From: Deinococcus aquaticus
Lineage (GTDB): Bacteria; Deinococcota; Deinococci; Deinococcales; Deinococcaceae
Assembly: GCF_028622095.1 (NCBI RefSeq)
Contig: NZ_CP115165.1
Span: 2,725,501 to 2,789,500, forward strand
DNA: 64,000 nucleotides
Direction: 5' to 3'
Positions 28,650 through 37,792 of this stretch are shown here, piece by piece. Position numbers and translations under genes: made by a program. The notes beneath the pieces are model-generated. The model ran no database searches and was not told where the DNA came from. It saw only the letters and a list, made by a program, of their open reading frames with translations. Within the stretch, counting starts at the first letter, position 1, and each line of letters begins with the position of its first letter.

Positions 28650-31526
28650 TCAGGCCGGGTCGGCGTGATGCAGGCGCAGTGCGTCCGAGACGCGCGTCAA
28701 CCCCGCCTGGAACGGCACGCCCAGGTCGCGCAGCACGGCCGCCGGATCCGGATGCAGGGCCTCCAGCGCCTGGGCCGCCTCACGCCACACGCCGCCCCGG
28801 AAGGCCGCGAGGGCCGGGGCGCGCAGTTCCTCGGCCAGCCAGTGCAGGGTGGACGCGCCCTCCAGGATGCTGGCGCGGGCCTCCAGGGCCAGCAGTTGCG
28901 CGTGCAGGCCGGGGTCCGGGGTGTGCGTGCCGCCCAGCCCAGAGTGCACGCGGCGCAGCAGGGCGTGCGCGCGGTTCAGGTCCGCCAGGGCCGCGCCCCC
29001 CTGGGTATCGGGTCCGCGCAGCTGCACCTCGGCACACATGGCCCGCGCCTGCGCTTCCTCGTAGGCGTGCGCGGCCATGTCCAGCGCCCGCCCGGTGAGC
29101 CTCAGGGCGGCGGCGCCGTCCGGTTCGGCCAGGGCGCGGCTGAGCAGCATGTCGAAGTGCAGGATGGATTCCCGGTCACCTCGGGGCGCAGTGCCGGGCA
29201 GCGGGAGCGCCGGGTTCAGCAGGTCGTCCAGGATCGCGCGGGCCTGCGCGAGGTCCGGGTGGTCCCGCGACGGGCCGCGCAGGGGTTGCAGGTACGGGCG
29301 GCCCAGCCCGCGCGACAGGTACGCCAGGGCCACGCGGTAGCGGGTGCGGCGCTCGCGGTACCGGGCCTCGGCGGGGCGGGCGTCGCTGCGGCGCAGCAGG
29401 TCCAGCGCCCGCACCGCCTGCGCCAGGGCGTCGTCGTGGCGGCCCAGGGCCAGCAGGATCGGCACGCCCTCCGAGAGCAGGCGGGCGCGGGGCACGCCGT
29501 CCACGTGGCGGCGTTCATCGGCCGGGACGAGGTCCAGCGCACCCTTCAGTTGCGTCCAGGCGTCGTCGGCGCGGCCCAGGCGGCGCAGCGCGGTGGCGGT
29601 GCGGGCCAGGATGCGCGAGACCTCCTCGGCGCTGCCACCGGCGGCCTCCATGCGGCGCGCGGCGTCCAGCAGGGCGTCCAGCGCGGCGGCCGGCTGCCCC
29701 AGGCGCAGGTGCAGGTCGCCCTGCTGGTAGCGGGCGCGGGCCGACAGCAGCGGGCTGGAGTCCGGCACGGCCCGCAGGGCGGCCAGCGCCTCGGGCCAGC
29801 GTCCGGCGTCCTTGGCGATCAGGCCGCGCCACAGCAGCGCGCGGGGGCCTCCGTGGGCGGCGCGGGGGTCGCTGGCGGCGCGGGTCGCGGTTTCCAGGTC
29901 GCCCTGCCAGCGGGCCAGCGCGGCCTGCACCAGCAGCGCGTCGGCCTGCGCGGCGACCGTCCAGGGGTCCAGGCCTGCCATCTGCGCGGTCATGCCGGTC
30001 ACGTCCGGGTGGTCCAGCTGGGTGCGGGCGGCGTCCATGTTCCCGCTTTCGAGACTGCTCTCGGCAAGTTTCACGCGGGCCCAGGCGCGCACGGGATCGC
30101 GGGAGGATTCCATCAGGGTGAACAGGGCGTCACGGGCGCGGGGTTCGTTGTACTCGCCGCGCCCGGCGTGGTGCGTGACGACCGCGCGGGCCAGCGTTTC
30201 CCGGTCCGGACCGGTCGGAGCGGCCCGCAGCGCCGGCCACAGCGGCGGCAGGTGCCGGATGTCGTCCGGGTGGGCGCTGACGTGCGCGGCCAGCGCCGTC
30301 CAGTCGTTCAGGGCGGCCAGCGCCGCCAGCCGGTGCAGGCCGGTCGCGGCAGGCGCGGCAGCCAGCGCCCGCAGGAACGGGGCCTGGGCGGCGCGGGCCA
30401 CGGCGGGCCACGCGGCACTCAGGACCGGGGCCGGCTGCCAGCCCAGTTCGGCCGAGCCGCGCAGCAGCGCCCGCGCGTGCGGCGGTAGCGCGGTGGGCGG
30501 CCCGCCCAGCAGGGTGCCCAGCAGCGCGTCGGGCCAGGGAGTCAGGGCAGGCCAGCCGGCGGCGTGCAGGGCGGCGGTCGCCTCGGTCACGCGGCGGGAG
30601 TCCGGGTCGCCCAGCAGGTCGGCGGGACTCACGTCGTCCCCGCTGAGGCTGGCCAGCAGCGTCAGGCGGTCCAGGTGACGGCCCGTCTCGCGGACCAGCC
30701 GCTCGGCCTCGGCGCGCGGGACGCCCAGGCGGGTCATCAGGTACTCGCGTGCCTCGGCGGTCGTGGGGGGCCGCAGTTCGATCACCTCGCACGGCGCGTC
30801 TGCCGGGGCGTCCCCCTCGACGGCCAGCAGGACAGATACGCCCGCCGGCACGCGCTCCAGCAGGGTCTTCACGGCCCAGGTGGCGGGGTCCACCGGCTGG
30901 CCACCGGGCAGGCGGGGCGGACTGCCGTGCAGGGTCAGGTCGTGCGTGACGCGCACCAGCAGCGTCCCGCTGACCGGCAGGACCTGCCGCGCAGCGTCCA
31001 GTTGCGCCTGCGCCAGCGCCGCGAACGACGACCCGGCCGGCGCGGGGGCCTGAAGCGTGCCGGCCGCCTCGCCCGACAGGAACAGTTGCCGCACCGGCAC
31101 GCCCTGCGCGGCCAGCGTGCGCGCCACGTGCGACAGCAGCACGGTCTTTCCCGCCCCGGCCCGGCCGCACACGATCAGTTTCGGGGCGCGGCCCGCGCGG
31201 ACGCCCGCCAGAAACTGCCGGTACGCGCGTTTCTTGCTGCGGCCCAGCAGGTCCAGTTCGTCCGGCACGGGGGGCGGCGCGGCCGGGTCCGGCGAGTCCG
31301 GCAGGGGGCGCCCGGTCTCGCGGGCCAGTTCGGTCAGGATGGCCCGTAGCGCCGCGCGGTCGGCGGGCGTGCCGATATCGCGGTAGATGATGTTGCGCAC
31401 GCTGCTGGGGCTGGCGCCACTGCCGCGCATCTGGGTTTCGAGCCAGCGCAGACTGCCGCGCGCCTGTCCCCCCCCGCCGGGGGGAAGGTGGGCGCGCAGG
31501 TCAGCGAGTACCGCCTTCCAGTCCAT
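28650..31526 (-). CDS. STAND-like P-loop NTPase with TPR-type C-terminal region
   Basis: 958 residues, cytoplasmic. Residues 1-75 form a small helical domain (GSLRWLETQMRGSGASPSSVRNIIYRDI) that could be an effector or adaptor. After a Pro-rich linker, an NTPase domain carries Walker A GRAGAGKT at 121-128. Residues about 400-950 are helical hairpins with TPR-like spacing (RARYQQGDLHLRLGQPAAALDALLDAARRME). The layout effector-NTPase-repeats is that of STAND signalling ATPases (MalT, AfsR, many defence proteins), but no DNA-binding HTH is evident at either end. Function unknown. It stands alone, with a palindrome at its expected -35. Confidence 0.65.
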   Translation of the reverse strand: MDWKAVLADLRAHLPPGGGGQARGSLRWLETQMRGSGASPSSVRNIIYRDIGTPADRAALRAILTELARETGRPLPDSPDPAAPPPVPDELDLLGRSKKRAYRQFLAGVRAGRAPKLIVCGRAGAGKTVLLSHVARTLAAQGVPVRQLFLSGEAAGTLQAPAPAGSSFAALAQAQLDAARQVLPVSGTLLVRVTHDLTLHGSPPRLPGGQPVDPATWAVKTLLERVPAGVSVLLAVEGDAPADAPCEVIELRPPTTAEAREYLMTRLGVPRAEAERLVRETGRHLDRLTLLASLSGDDVSPADLLGDPDSRRVTEATAALHAAGWPALTPWPDALLGTLLGGPPTALPPHARALLRGSAELGWQPAPVLSAAWPAVARAAQAPFLRALAAAPAATGLHRLAALAALNDWTALAAHVSAHPDDIRHLPPLWPALRAAPTGPDRETLARAVVTHHAGRGEYNEPRARDALFTLMESSRDPVRAWARVKLAESSLESGNMDAARTQLDHPDVTGMTAQMAGLDPWTVAAQADALLVQAALARWQGDLETATRAASDPRAAHGGPRALLWRGLIAKDAGRWPEALAALRAVPDSSPLLSARARYQQGDLHLRLGQPAAALDALLDAARRMEAAGGSAEEVSRILARTATALRRLGRADDAWTQLKGALDLVPADERRHVDGVPRARLLSEGVPILLALGRHDDALAQAVRALDLLRRSDARPAEARYRERRTRYRVALAYLSRGLGRPYLQPLRGPSRDHPDLAQARAILDDLLNPALPLPGTAPRGDRESILHFDMLLSRALAEPDGAAALRLTGRALDMAAHAYEEAQARAMCAEVQLRGPDTQGGAALADLNRAHALLRRVHSGLGGTHTPDPGLHAQLLALEARASILEGASTLHWLAEELRAPALAAFRGGVWREAAQALEALHPDPAAVLRDLGVPFQAGLTRVSDALRLHHADPA

Positions 31527-31536
31527 GTCGACACGG

Positions 31537-31542
31537 AGCCTA
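31537..31542 (-). promoter_or_regulatory. -10 box of the STAND-like gene
   Basis: TAGGCT on the minus strand, ten bases before the ATG at 31526. The expected -35 lies at the palindrome 31561-31575. Confidence 0.45.
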
Positions 31543-31560
31543 GCGCATCCGCGCCGCCCG

Positions 31561-31575
31561 ATGAACCCGGTTCAT
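31561..31575. promoter_or_regulatory. Candidate operator (perfect 15-bp palindrome)
   Basis: ATGAACC-C-GGTTCAT, two perfect 7-bp arms. It covers the expected -35 of the leftward STAND-like gene and lies about 60 bases upstream of the rightward -10 at 31634, so a dimeric regulator could control one or both genes. Confidence 0.4.
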
Positions 31576-31633
31576 GAAAAGACAGGCTTGCCGTTCCTGA
31601 CGGTCTCGTCAGCATCCGGGCAGGGCGGATGTG

Positions 31634-31639
31634 TATACT
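31634..31639 (+). promoter_or_regulatory. -10 box of the TPR protein gene
   Basis: TATACT; unlike most promoters here the message has a leader of about 45 bases with a strong ribosome site (CGGAGGAA) before the ATG at 31691. Confidence 0.55.
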
Positions 31640-31690
31640 CCGCGTCAGCGTTCAACTCAAATCACAGCACCACCTCACCGGAGGAAGTTC

Positions 31691-32386
31691 ATGCGTTCAA
31701 TCATCGTCACTGCCGCCCTTGCCCTTGCCGTCACCGCGTCCGCCCAGTCCGTGCAGGCCGCCACCAGCCTGTTCGACCAGGGCAAGTGGCAGGAAGCGGC
31801 CGCTGCCGCCGTCGCCCTGAACAGCAGCGACGGCTTCGCGCTGGCCGCCGAGGCCACCACCGCCGGCTCCGCGCTGGTTCCCGACAACCAGAAAAAGGCG
31901 CTGTTCGAGAAAGCCCAGGGCTACGCCAAGCAGGCCATCGCCAAGGACAAGAACAACGCCGAGGCGTACTTCGAGATGGCGCGCGCCCAGGGCCGCCTCG
32001 CGCAGTTCAGCGGCATCCTCCAGAGCCTCGGTCTGGCCGGCGACATGAAGAAGAACCTCGACATGGCCATCAAGCTCGATCCGAAACTGACCGGCGCGTA
32101 CGTCGCGCTGGGCCTGTGGAACGCCAACCTCGTCGCCAAGGGCTTCATCGCCGTGCGGGCCAGCGGCGCCGACAAGGCGCAGATCGTCCCGAACTTCGAG
32201 AAGGCCATCAGCCTCGAGCCCGACGTGGCCGTCCACCGCATCGAGTACGCCAACGCCCTGATCCTCCAGGGCCGCAAGGCCGACGCCGCCGCACAACTCC
32301 AGAAGGCCGTCAGCATCCCCGCGAACACCTTCTGGGAGAAACGCGACCTGGAAGCCGCAAAGGCGACCCTCGCCAAACTGAAGTAA
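31691..32386 (+). CDS. Secreted TPR-repeat protein
   Basis: 231 residues from ATG 31691, preceded by CGGAGGAA; the frame to 31631 lies in the leader. A signal peptide with cleavage near VQAA is followed by tetratricopeptide-like helical pairs: residues about 75-110 (KAQGYAKQAIAKDKNNAEAY), 135-160 (KKNLDMAIKLDPKLTGAYVA) and 180-215 (FEKAISLEPDVAVHRIEYAN). TPR proteins scaffold protein complexes; the partner is unknown. Ala and Lys are abundant and the codon use looks strongly biased, suggesting high expression. Confidence 0.82.
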   Translation: MRSIIVTAALALAVTASAQSVQAATSLFDQGKWQEAAAAAVALNSSDGFALAAEATTAGSALVPDNQKKALFEKAQGYAKQAIAKDKNNAEAYFEMARAQGRLAQFSGILQSLGLAGDMKKNLDMAIKLDPKLTGAYVALGLWNANLVAKGFIAVRASGADKAQIVPNFEKAISLEPDVAVHRIEYANALILQGRKADAAAQLQKAVSIPANTFWEKRDLEAAKATLAKLK

Positions 32387-32398
32387 CGCCCGGAGCAG

Positions 32399-32457
32399 GT
32401 TGAAAGTTGATGGGTGATGGAACACCGTTCTGGTTCCATCACCCATCAACCATTCAC
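32399..32457. repeat. Heptad-repeat palindrome between convergent genes
   Basis: Perfect 18-bp stem (32406-32423 with 32433-32450) and 9-base loop. The arms consist of units TTGATGG, GTGATGG and complements CCATCAC, CCATCAA, CCATTCA. Same family as the elements at 10888 and 11810. Being 20 bases after the TPR gene stop and facing dagK, it may also end transcription, but there is no T-run. Confidence 0.8.
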
Positions 32458-32471
32458 CATCACCCCTTCCC

Positions 32472-33410
32472 TCAGGCGTTCAGGAGGTGCACGGCACCGG
32501 GCAGGGTTTCGACGTGCAGTTCGGTCACGCGGCCGTACAGGTCGCCGTCGAGGTGCACGCGCACCGGGGCGTCCCAGCGGACCGTGACCTGCCGGGCGGC
32601 GCGGGTGTGAACGCGCGGGTGGTGCAGGTGGCGGCCCCGCAGGACGCGGAGCATCAGGTCCGTGAGTTGCCGGCGGTTCATGTCGCCGCCCGCGACGACG
32701 TTCACCTGCCCGTCGCGCAGGTCACTGTCCGGGCTGATCAGAAACCCGCCGCCGTAGCGGGTGCCGTTCATGACGGCCACGATGCCGCTGGGCCCGGCGT
32801 ACATGGGCTGCCCGTCGGCGGTGATGGTCACGTGCGTGAGCTTCAGTTCGCGGATGGTGGCGACCGCCGACCACGCGTAGCGGGCGAACCCGCGCAGCCG
32901 GGCGGGCGCGCGGGTCATGTTCGCCGTGACGTCCGAATCGAAGCCCATGCCCAGGCCGTTCAGCAGCAGGTGGCTGCGGCCCGCCCCGTCGCCGTGGCGG
33001 ATGGTGACGCGCAGGGCGTCCACGGCGCGCGGCTGGTAGTTCAGGCGGTCCAGGGCCTCGGCGAACGCCCCGGGGCGCAGGCCCAGCAGGCCCGCGAAAT
33101 CGTTCCCGGTTCCCAGCGGCACGACCGCCAGGGGCCGCCCCGTTCCCACCAGTGCGGGCAGCAGTGCACCGACCGTGCCGTCCCCGCCGACCGCCATGAC
33201 GGCCGTGCCGGGCGGGAGCGACCGCAGCCGCTCCAGCGCCGCCTCGCCGCTGGGTTCGCGGATCAGTTCATGGCTCAGGTGCCGGGCCTGCAGTTCGCGT
33301 TCCAGTCGCGGCCAGGAGTGCAGCGCGAGGCCGCCCCCGGCGTTCGGGTTGAGCACCACCGCGAGGTGCGGGGGGGCGTGCGCGGCGGGTGGGTTGCCTT
33401 CAGGGGTCAC
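32472..33410 (-). CDS. Diacylglycerol kinase-like lipid kinase (YegS/BmrU/DgkB family)
   Basis: 312 residues. The DAGK catalytic domain shows [26 protein letters not shown] (glycine-rich nucleotide loop) and [18 protein letters not shown], followed by the C-terminal beta domain ([25 protein letters not shown]). Family members phosphorylate diacylglycerol or related lipids in phospholipid turnover; substrate unproven. The start is GTG 33410 with TATGCT eight bases upstream, leaderless. Confidence 0.9.
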   Translation of the reverse strand: MTPEGNPPAAHAPPHLAVVLNPNAGGGLALHSWPRLERELQARHLSHELIREPSGEAALERLRSLPPGTAVMAVGGDGTVGALLPALVGTGRPLAVVPLGTGNDFAGLLGLRPGAFAEALDRLNYQPRAVDALRVTIRHGDGAGRSHLLLNGLGMGFDSDVTANMTRAPARLRGFARYAWSAVATIRELKLTHVTITADGQPMYAGPSGIVAVMNGTRYGGGFLISPDSDLRDGQVNVVAGGDMNRRQLTDLMLRVLRGRHLHHPRVHTRAARQVTVRWDAPVRVHLDGDLYGRVTELHVETLPGAVHLLNA

Positions 33411-33418
33411 AGGCGATC

Positions 33419-33424
33419 AGCATA
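33419..33424 (-). promoter_or_regulatory. -10 box of lipid kinase gene
   Basis: TATGCT on the minus strand, eight bases before GTG 33410. Confidence 0.55.
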
Positions 33425-33500
33425 AGGCATCGGGCACAACGCCCCTCTGCTGATGGGAAGAGGGCCGGGGCGGGTGGTTGGACCGCCCGGCACACACAGG

Positions 33501-33542
33501 AACGGAGGCACCGGGGAAACGAGATTCCCCGGTGCCTCCGTT
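33501..33542 (-). terminator. Terminator hairpin after wecB
   Basis: Perfect 18-bp stem (33501-33518 with 33525-33542) and 6-base loop, 12 bases after the stop of the epimerase gene. No T-run follows on the minus strand, so it may need Rho or act by RNA stability. Confidence 0.7.
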
Positions 33543-33554
33543 CAGAGAGCGGCT

Positions 33555-34742
33555 CTATTCCCAGTCGGCCGGGCGGTCCTGAAGTCCGAAGTGCCACGCG
33601 ATGGCGCGGGCGATCCGTCCGGCGGCCTGCCCGTCGCCGTAGGGGTTGCGGGACTCGCGCATGCGTTGCAGTTCGGCCTCGCTGCCCAGCAGGTCCTTCA
33701 GGACCGTTTCGAGCTGCGTGGGGTCGTTCCCGGCGAGTTTCAGCACGCCGGCCTCGACGCCTTCCGGGCGTTCCGTGACGTTCCGCAGCACCGCGACCGG
33801 CACGCCCAGCGCCGCGCCTTCCTCCTGCAGGCCGCCGCTGTCGGTGGCGAGCAGGCGCGAGGCGGCCATCAGGGGGGCCATGTCGCTGTAGTCGAGCGGT
33901 TCGGTCAGTTCGAAGTTCGGCACGCCTTCCAGCGCGGGCCGCACGGCCTCCTGCACGGCGGGCGACAGGTGCACCGGGTAGATGAAGTGGTGGTCGGGGT
34001 GCGCCTGCGCCACGCGGGCCAGGGCCAGGGCCATCTCGCGCATCATGGGCTGGTTCTCGCGGCGGTGCATGGTGACGGTCACCAGGGGCTGAGCGGCGTC
34101 CACGCGCGCCTGCCACTCTGGGCGCAGCGGAACGCGCCCGGCGACCTCGCGGACGGCGTCCACGGCGGTCTGGCCGGTCACGAAAATGCCGTGGTCACTC
34201 TTGCCCTCGCGGCGCAGGTTGTCGCGGCTGCCGTTCGTGGGCGCGAAGTCCAGGGTGGACAGCACGCCGGTCAGGCGGCGGTTGGCTTCCTCGGGGAAGG
34301 GTTCGCGCAGGTTGCCGCTGCGCAGCCCGGCCTCGACGTGCCCGACCGGAATGCCCTCGTAGAAGGCGCTGAGGGCCACGCAGAAGCTGGTGCTGGTGTC
34401 GCCGTGCACGAGGACCATGTCGGCGCCCATCTCGCGCAGGGTCCGCCCGGCCTGCGGAACGATGCGGGCCGTGAGGTCCGCCAGGGTCTGCCGGTCGGTC
34501 ATGACGTTCAGGTCGCGGTCCGGGGTGAGCGAGAACACGCTCAGGGCGGCGTCCAGCATCTGCCGCTGCTGCCCGGTCGACAGGATCAGGGGGCGCAGGC
34601 CCGGCGTGTTCTCAAGGGCGCGGTACACGGGGGCCATCTTGGTCGCCTCGGGGCGGGTGCCGAAGGCCAGCACGACCGTGAATTCACGGCTGGCGTCTGC
34701 CGTCTGGGCGGCTGCTGTCTGGGGATTGGTGGAGTGGGTCAT
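33555..34742 (-). CDS. wecB: UDP-N-acetylglucosamine 2-epimerase (non-hydrolysing)
   Basis: Interconverts UDP-GlcNAc and UDP-ManNAc for surface polysaccharide. 395 residues of GT-B-like fold. Signature blocks: [57 protein letters not shown], and [26 protein letters not shown], including conserved His and Glu residues of the active site. The N terminus has about 20 extra Ala/Thr residues. The ATG is one base after the stop of the WecA/TagO gene, with GAGGG upstream. Confidence 0.95.
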   Translation of the reverse strand: MTHSTNPQTAAAQTADASREFTVVLAFGTRPEATKMAPVYRALENTPGLRPLILSTGQQRQMLDAALSVFSLTPDRDLNVMTDRQTLADLTARIVPQAGRTLREMGADMVLVHGDTSTSFCVALSAFYEGIPVGHVEAGLRSGNLREPFPEEANRRLTGVLSTLDFAPTNGSRDNLRREGKSDHGIFVTGQTAVDAVREVAGRVPLRPEWQARVDAAQPLVTVTMHRRENQPMMREMALALARVAQAHPDHHFIYPVHLSPAVQEAVRPALEGVPNFELTEPLDYSDMAPLMAASRLLATDSGGLQEEGAALGVPVAVLRNVTERPEGVEAGVLKLAGNDPTQLETVLKDLLGSEAELQRMRESRNPYGDGQAAGRIARAIAWHFGLQDRPADWE

Positions 34743-34743
34743 G

Positions 34744-35907
34744 TCAGTTTCCCTCGCTGGAATCGGCGCGGCTGGCCTGCGCGGCGGTGGCCTGCTCGCG
34801 GTGGTCGGCGCGCACGCGGCGGTACGCCACGAACAGCAGGCAGACCAGCACGACCAGAATCGTTCCGCCGATCACAGTGGGCGGCAGTCCCTGCAGGCTC
34901 ATGCCCAGGGCGCCGCAGGCCAGCGCGACCAGCCACAGGATCACGGCGGTGCGGCGCGCACTGTCCGTGCGGGCCAGGACGCGGTGGTGAATGTGGGTCT
35001 TGTCGGGGTGGCCCAGCGGGTTGCGGATGCCGCGCGCCAGCCGGCCGATCACGACCTGGGTGGTGTCCAGCAGCGGCAGGGCCAGCACGATCAGCGGCAC
35101 GAGCAGACTGGCCCCGGCACTGAATTTCAGGGTGCCCAGCAGGCTCACGGCGGCCAGCGTGTACCCGAACAGGGTGCTGCCCGCGTCGCCCATGATGATC
35201 CGGCTGGGGTTGAAGTTGTGCCGCAGGTACCCCAGGGCCGCGCCGGACAGGCCGGCGAGCAGGATCACGGCGGCCGCGCGGTCCGGGAACTGCGCGGCGG
35301 TGGCCAGCAGCACGAAGCTCGCCACGAACGCCACGCCGCCCACCACGCCGTCCACGCCGTCGAGCAGATTCACGGCGTTCGTGAGGGCCAGCACCCACAC
35401 GATGGTCATCAGGGTTCCCAGGACCGTGCTGAGCGGTTCGGGCACGACCGGCAGGAACGGAATGGCGTTGAAGTCGATGCGCAGGTCGTTGACCAGCAGC
35501 AGCACGGCCGCCAGGGTCTGCACCAGCAGGCGCGACAGCGGCGTCAGGCCGTACTGATCGTCAATGAAGCCCACCAGTACCAGCATGGACGCGCCCAGCA
35601 GAATGGCCAGCACCTGAATGTTCACGATGTCCACCGCGATGGGCCGCAGCGCCCACGCGACGATGATGCTCACCAGGAACCCGCCGTAGATGGCCAGCCC
35701 CCCGGCGTTGGGCAGCGGTTCCTTGTTCAGGCGGCGTTCATTGGGCTGATCGGCCCAGCCGACCCGGATGGCGAACTCCCGCAGGCGCGGAATGAACGCC
35801 CACGTGAACATCCACGCAGTGAAGAACGTGACCAGCACGCTGAGAAAGCCTCGCCCGGATGGACTGGCAATACCGAATTGAGAAGCAAGTGCCTGCAAAG
35901 AATCCAT
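34744..35907 (-). CDS. Undecaprenyl-phosphate GlcNAc/MurNAc phosphotransferase, WecA/TagO type
   Basis: Polytopic membrane enzyme that moves a sugar-phosphate from a UDP-sugar to undecaprenyl phosphate, first step of surface glycan synthesis. 387 residues with about eleven hydrophobic segments. MraY/WecA motifs: [41 protein letters not shown], and the [10 protein letters not shown] loop for nucleotide binding. Start ATG 35907 follows TACAAT by ten bases; the in-frame extension to 36024 lies upstream of that box. With wecB downstream it forms a two-gene glycan unit. Confidence 0.93.
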   Translation of the reverse strand: MDSLQALASQFGIASPSGRGFLSVLVTFFTAWMFTWAFIPRLREFAIRVGWADQPNERRLNKEPLPNAGGLAIYGGFLVSIIVAWALRPIAVDIVNIQVLAILLGASMLVLVGFIDDQYGLTPLSRLLVQTLAAVLLLVNDLRIDFNAIPFLPVVPEPLSTVLGTLMTIVWVLALTNAVNLLDGVDGVVGGVAFVASFVLLATAAQFPDRAAAVILLAGLSGAALGYLRHNFNPSRIIMGDAGSTLFGYTLAAVSLLGTLKFSAGASLLVPLIVLALPLLDTTQVVIGRLARGIRNPLGHPDKTHIHHRVLARTDSARRTAVILWLVALACGALGMSLQGLPPTVIGGTILVVLVCLLFVAYRRVRADHREQATAAQASRADSSEGN

Positions 35908-36166
35908 AAAGGCCCCGATTGTAGATGACGGCCGGGCGGCGGCCCGGTCACGGTTCCGGTCAGGCGCAGACGAACACCGGTGGAAGCTCCGTTGAAAGGC
36001 GAACGCAGCGCGCCGGGTCTGCACGGACCGGAGACAGAGGGCGAAGAGGCCGGGGAAGCCGGCGGGACCGGGCGGACAGGCTCAGCCTGACCGGGGCGAA
36101 CCGGGCGTTCAACCTCCTTTGGGATGACCGGTCTGGCCTGACCCGGCCGGCCTGACGGTCTGGGGC

Positions 36167-36790
36167 TTACTTGGTGCCGTAGATGCGGTCGCCCGCGTCA
36201 CCCAGGCCCGGCACGATGTACCCGTGGTCGTTCAGGTGCGTGTCCACGGCGGCCACGACGATCTCCACGTCCGGGTGCTCGCGTTCGATCACGGCGATCC
36301 CCTCGGGCGCGGCCAGGATGCACATCAGTTTGATGCTGGTCGCGCCGGCCTCCTTCAGGCGTTCGATGGCGGCCACGGCGCTGCCGCCCGTGGCGAGCAT
36401 GGGGTCGGTCAGGAACACGCGGCGCTCGGCGATATCCGTGGGCAGCTTGTTGTAGTACGCGACCGGCTGGAGGGTCTGCGGGTCCCGGTACAGGCCGATG
36501 TGCCCGACCTTGGCGGCCGGGACGAGCTGCACGATCGCGTCGGTCATGATCAGCCCGGCGCGCAGAATGGCGACCAGCGCCAGTTTCTTGCCGCTCAGCA
36601 TGGGGAACTCGGCCTGCGTAATGGGCGTCTGCACGGTCTCCTGCACGGTTTCCAGGTCGCGCATGGCCTCGTAGGCCAGCAGCAGGCTGACCTCGCCGGC
36701 CAGTTCCCGGAACTCCTTCACGCCAGTATGGACGTCACGCATGACCGAGAGCTTGTGCTGAACCAGTGGGTGGGTAACGACAGTAACCAT
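36167..36790 (-). CDS. upp: Uracil phosphoribosyltransferase
   Basis: Pyrimidine salvage: uracil plus PRPP to UMP. 207 residues from ATG 36790 (TATCGT seven bases upstream). The PRPP loop is [18 protein letters not shown], and the uracil-binding C terminus is [18 protein letters not shown]. Arg in LVAILRAGL is conserved. The gap of about 260 bases on its left side, up to the WecA/TagO gene, shows only Gly/Pro-type GC-rich sequence without further genes. Confidence 0.97.
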   Translation of the reverse strand: MVTVVTHPLVQHKLSVMRDVHTGVKEFRELAGEVSLLLAYEAMRDLETVQETVQTPITQAEFPMLSGKKLALVAILRAGLIMTDAIVQLVPAAKVGHIGLYRDPQTLQPVAYYNKLPTDIAERRVFLTDPMLATGGSAVAAIERLKEAGATSIKLMCILAAPEGIAVIEREHPDVEIVVAAVDTHLNDHGYIVPGLGDAGDRIYGTK

Positions 36791-36868
36791 GCCGCCCACG
36801 ATACCGGCTCCGGGCGCCCTTCAGGCCGGATACCGGTCAGGCGGGACCGCGCCGGTCAGTCCAGCACC

Positions 36869-36916
36869 GGTTCAGGGCAGGGCGGGTTCAGGGCAGGGCG
36901 GGTTCAGGGCAGCGCA
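36869..36916. repeat. Three tandem 16-bp repeats
   Basis: GGTTCAGGGCAGGGCG occurs twice in full (36869, 36885) and a third time with changes (36901). The third unit contains the stop codon of the kinase gene. Confidence 0.8.
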
Positions 36917-37752
36917 GGCAGGCGGGCCAGGGCGTGGTGGGCGCGCGGGACCTTCTCGGCGCGCTGGCCCTCGAACTCGTACGGTTCGTTCATCAGCAGC
37001 CAGTACAGGTCGTGCAGGGCCGTCATGGCCAGGTACGCGCGGTAACGGGTCAGGGTGGCGGGCGCGTGGTCCGGCAGGAATTCCAGGGCCAGGCGCAGGC
37101 TCTGGTCGGGGGGCAGCAGGTCCAGCGTGCCGGTCTTCAGCAGGGCCAGGTCACGCAGCGGGTCGTCCCAGGCGCTCTTGGTCCAGTCGATCACCAGCAG
37201 GCGTTCGGGGGCGGGCGGGTCGGTGATCAGGATGTTGTCCTGCCACAGGTCCAGGTGGCAGAACGACGCCGGCTGGTCCAGCAGGCCGCGTTCCAGCGGA
37301 ATCTCGACCGCGTCGAACAGATCTTCGAGCGGGTAGGCGGCCAGGGCGCTGCGGAAGCGTTGCAGGCGCTCGCGCACGCGGCGCAGGTCCACGCGGCCGC
37401 GCTGCTCGCGGTGCAGTTCGCTCAGCACGCCGCGCAGGGCGGGCACGGCGCGCGTCACGTCTGCGGGGCGCAGCGGGTGGCCAGGAAAGCGTTTCATGAC
37501 CAGTGCCTCGACCCCGTCGGCTTCCAGTGCGTCGATCACCCAGTCGCCCAGACCGGCGCGGCGCAGGTTGTCGGCCTCGGTGCAGTGGTCACCCTGGTGG
37601 TTGCGGTACACCTTCACGATCACGTCGTCCGGCGTGACGTACACGCGGCTCTGCATGCCGGCGTCCATGGGGCTCAGGATCCCGAAGCGGGCCTCGAGAA
37701 CCGGGAAGCGCGGGGCGGGTTCCTCGCCGGGGTGGGCGCGCCTGGGGGTCAA
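36904..37752 (-). CDS. Aminoglycoside phosphotransferase/choline-kinase-like protein
   Basis: 282 residues, protein-kinase-like fold. The catalytic loop is [12 protein letters not shown] (HxDxxxxN) and the metal-binding block [19 protein letters not shown]; an N-terminal Lys lies in DVIVKVYRN. The sequence is nearer to choline/fructosamine-type kinases than to drug-resistance enzymes, so a small-molecule substrate is likely. Start is a TTG at 37752 with GGAG seven bases upstream. It follows the HD-GYP gene by 40 bases on the same strand. Confidence 0.82.
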   Translation of the reverse strand: MTPRRAHPGEEPAPRFPVLEARFGILSPMDAGMQSRVYVTPDDVIVKVYRNHQGDHCTEADNLRRAGLGDWVIDALEADGVEALVMKRFPGHPLRPADVTRAVPALRGVLSELHREQRGRVDLRRVRERLQRFRSALAAYPLEDLFDAVEIPLERGLLDQPASFCHLDLWQDNILITDPPAPERLLVIDWTKSAWDDPLRDLALLKTGTLDLLPPDQSLRLALEFLPDHAPATLTRYRAYLAMTALHDLYWLLMNEPYEFEGQRAEKVPRAHHALARLPALP

Positions 37753-37792
37753 AGGGCGCTCCGGGCGCCGGGGGCTTGCGCGCGCGGCGTGA

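Noticed and set aside
28386..30488. 700-residue plus-strand frame
   Set aside because: Antisense to the STAND-like gene, low-complexity Gly/Arg/Gln, no ribosome site.
33453..35123. 556-residue plus-strand frame
   Set aside because: Antisense to wecB and the WecA/TagO gene.
36904..37752. Aminoglycoside resistance gene
   Set aside because: Only the kinase fold is supported; the sequence is not close to known resistance enzymes and lies among housekeeping genes.
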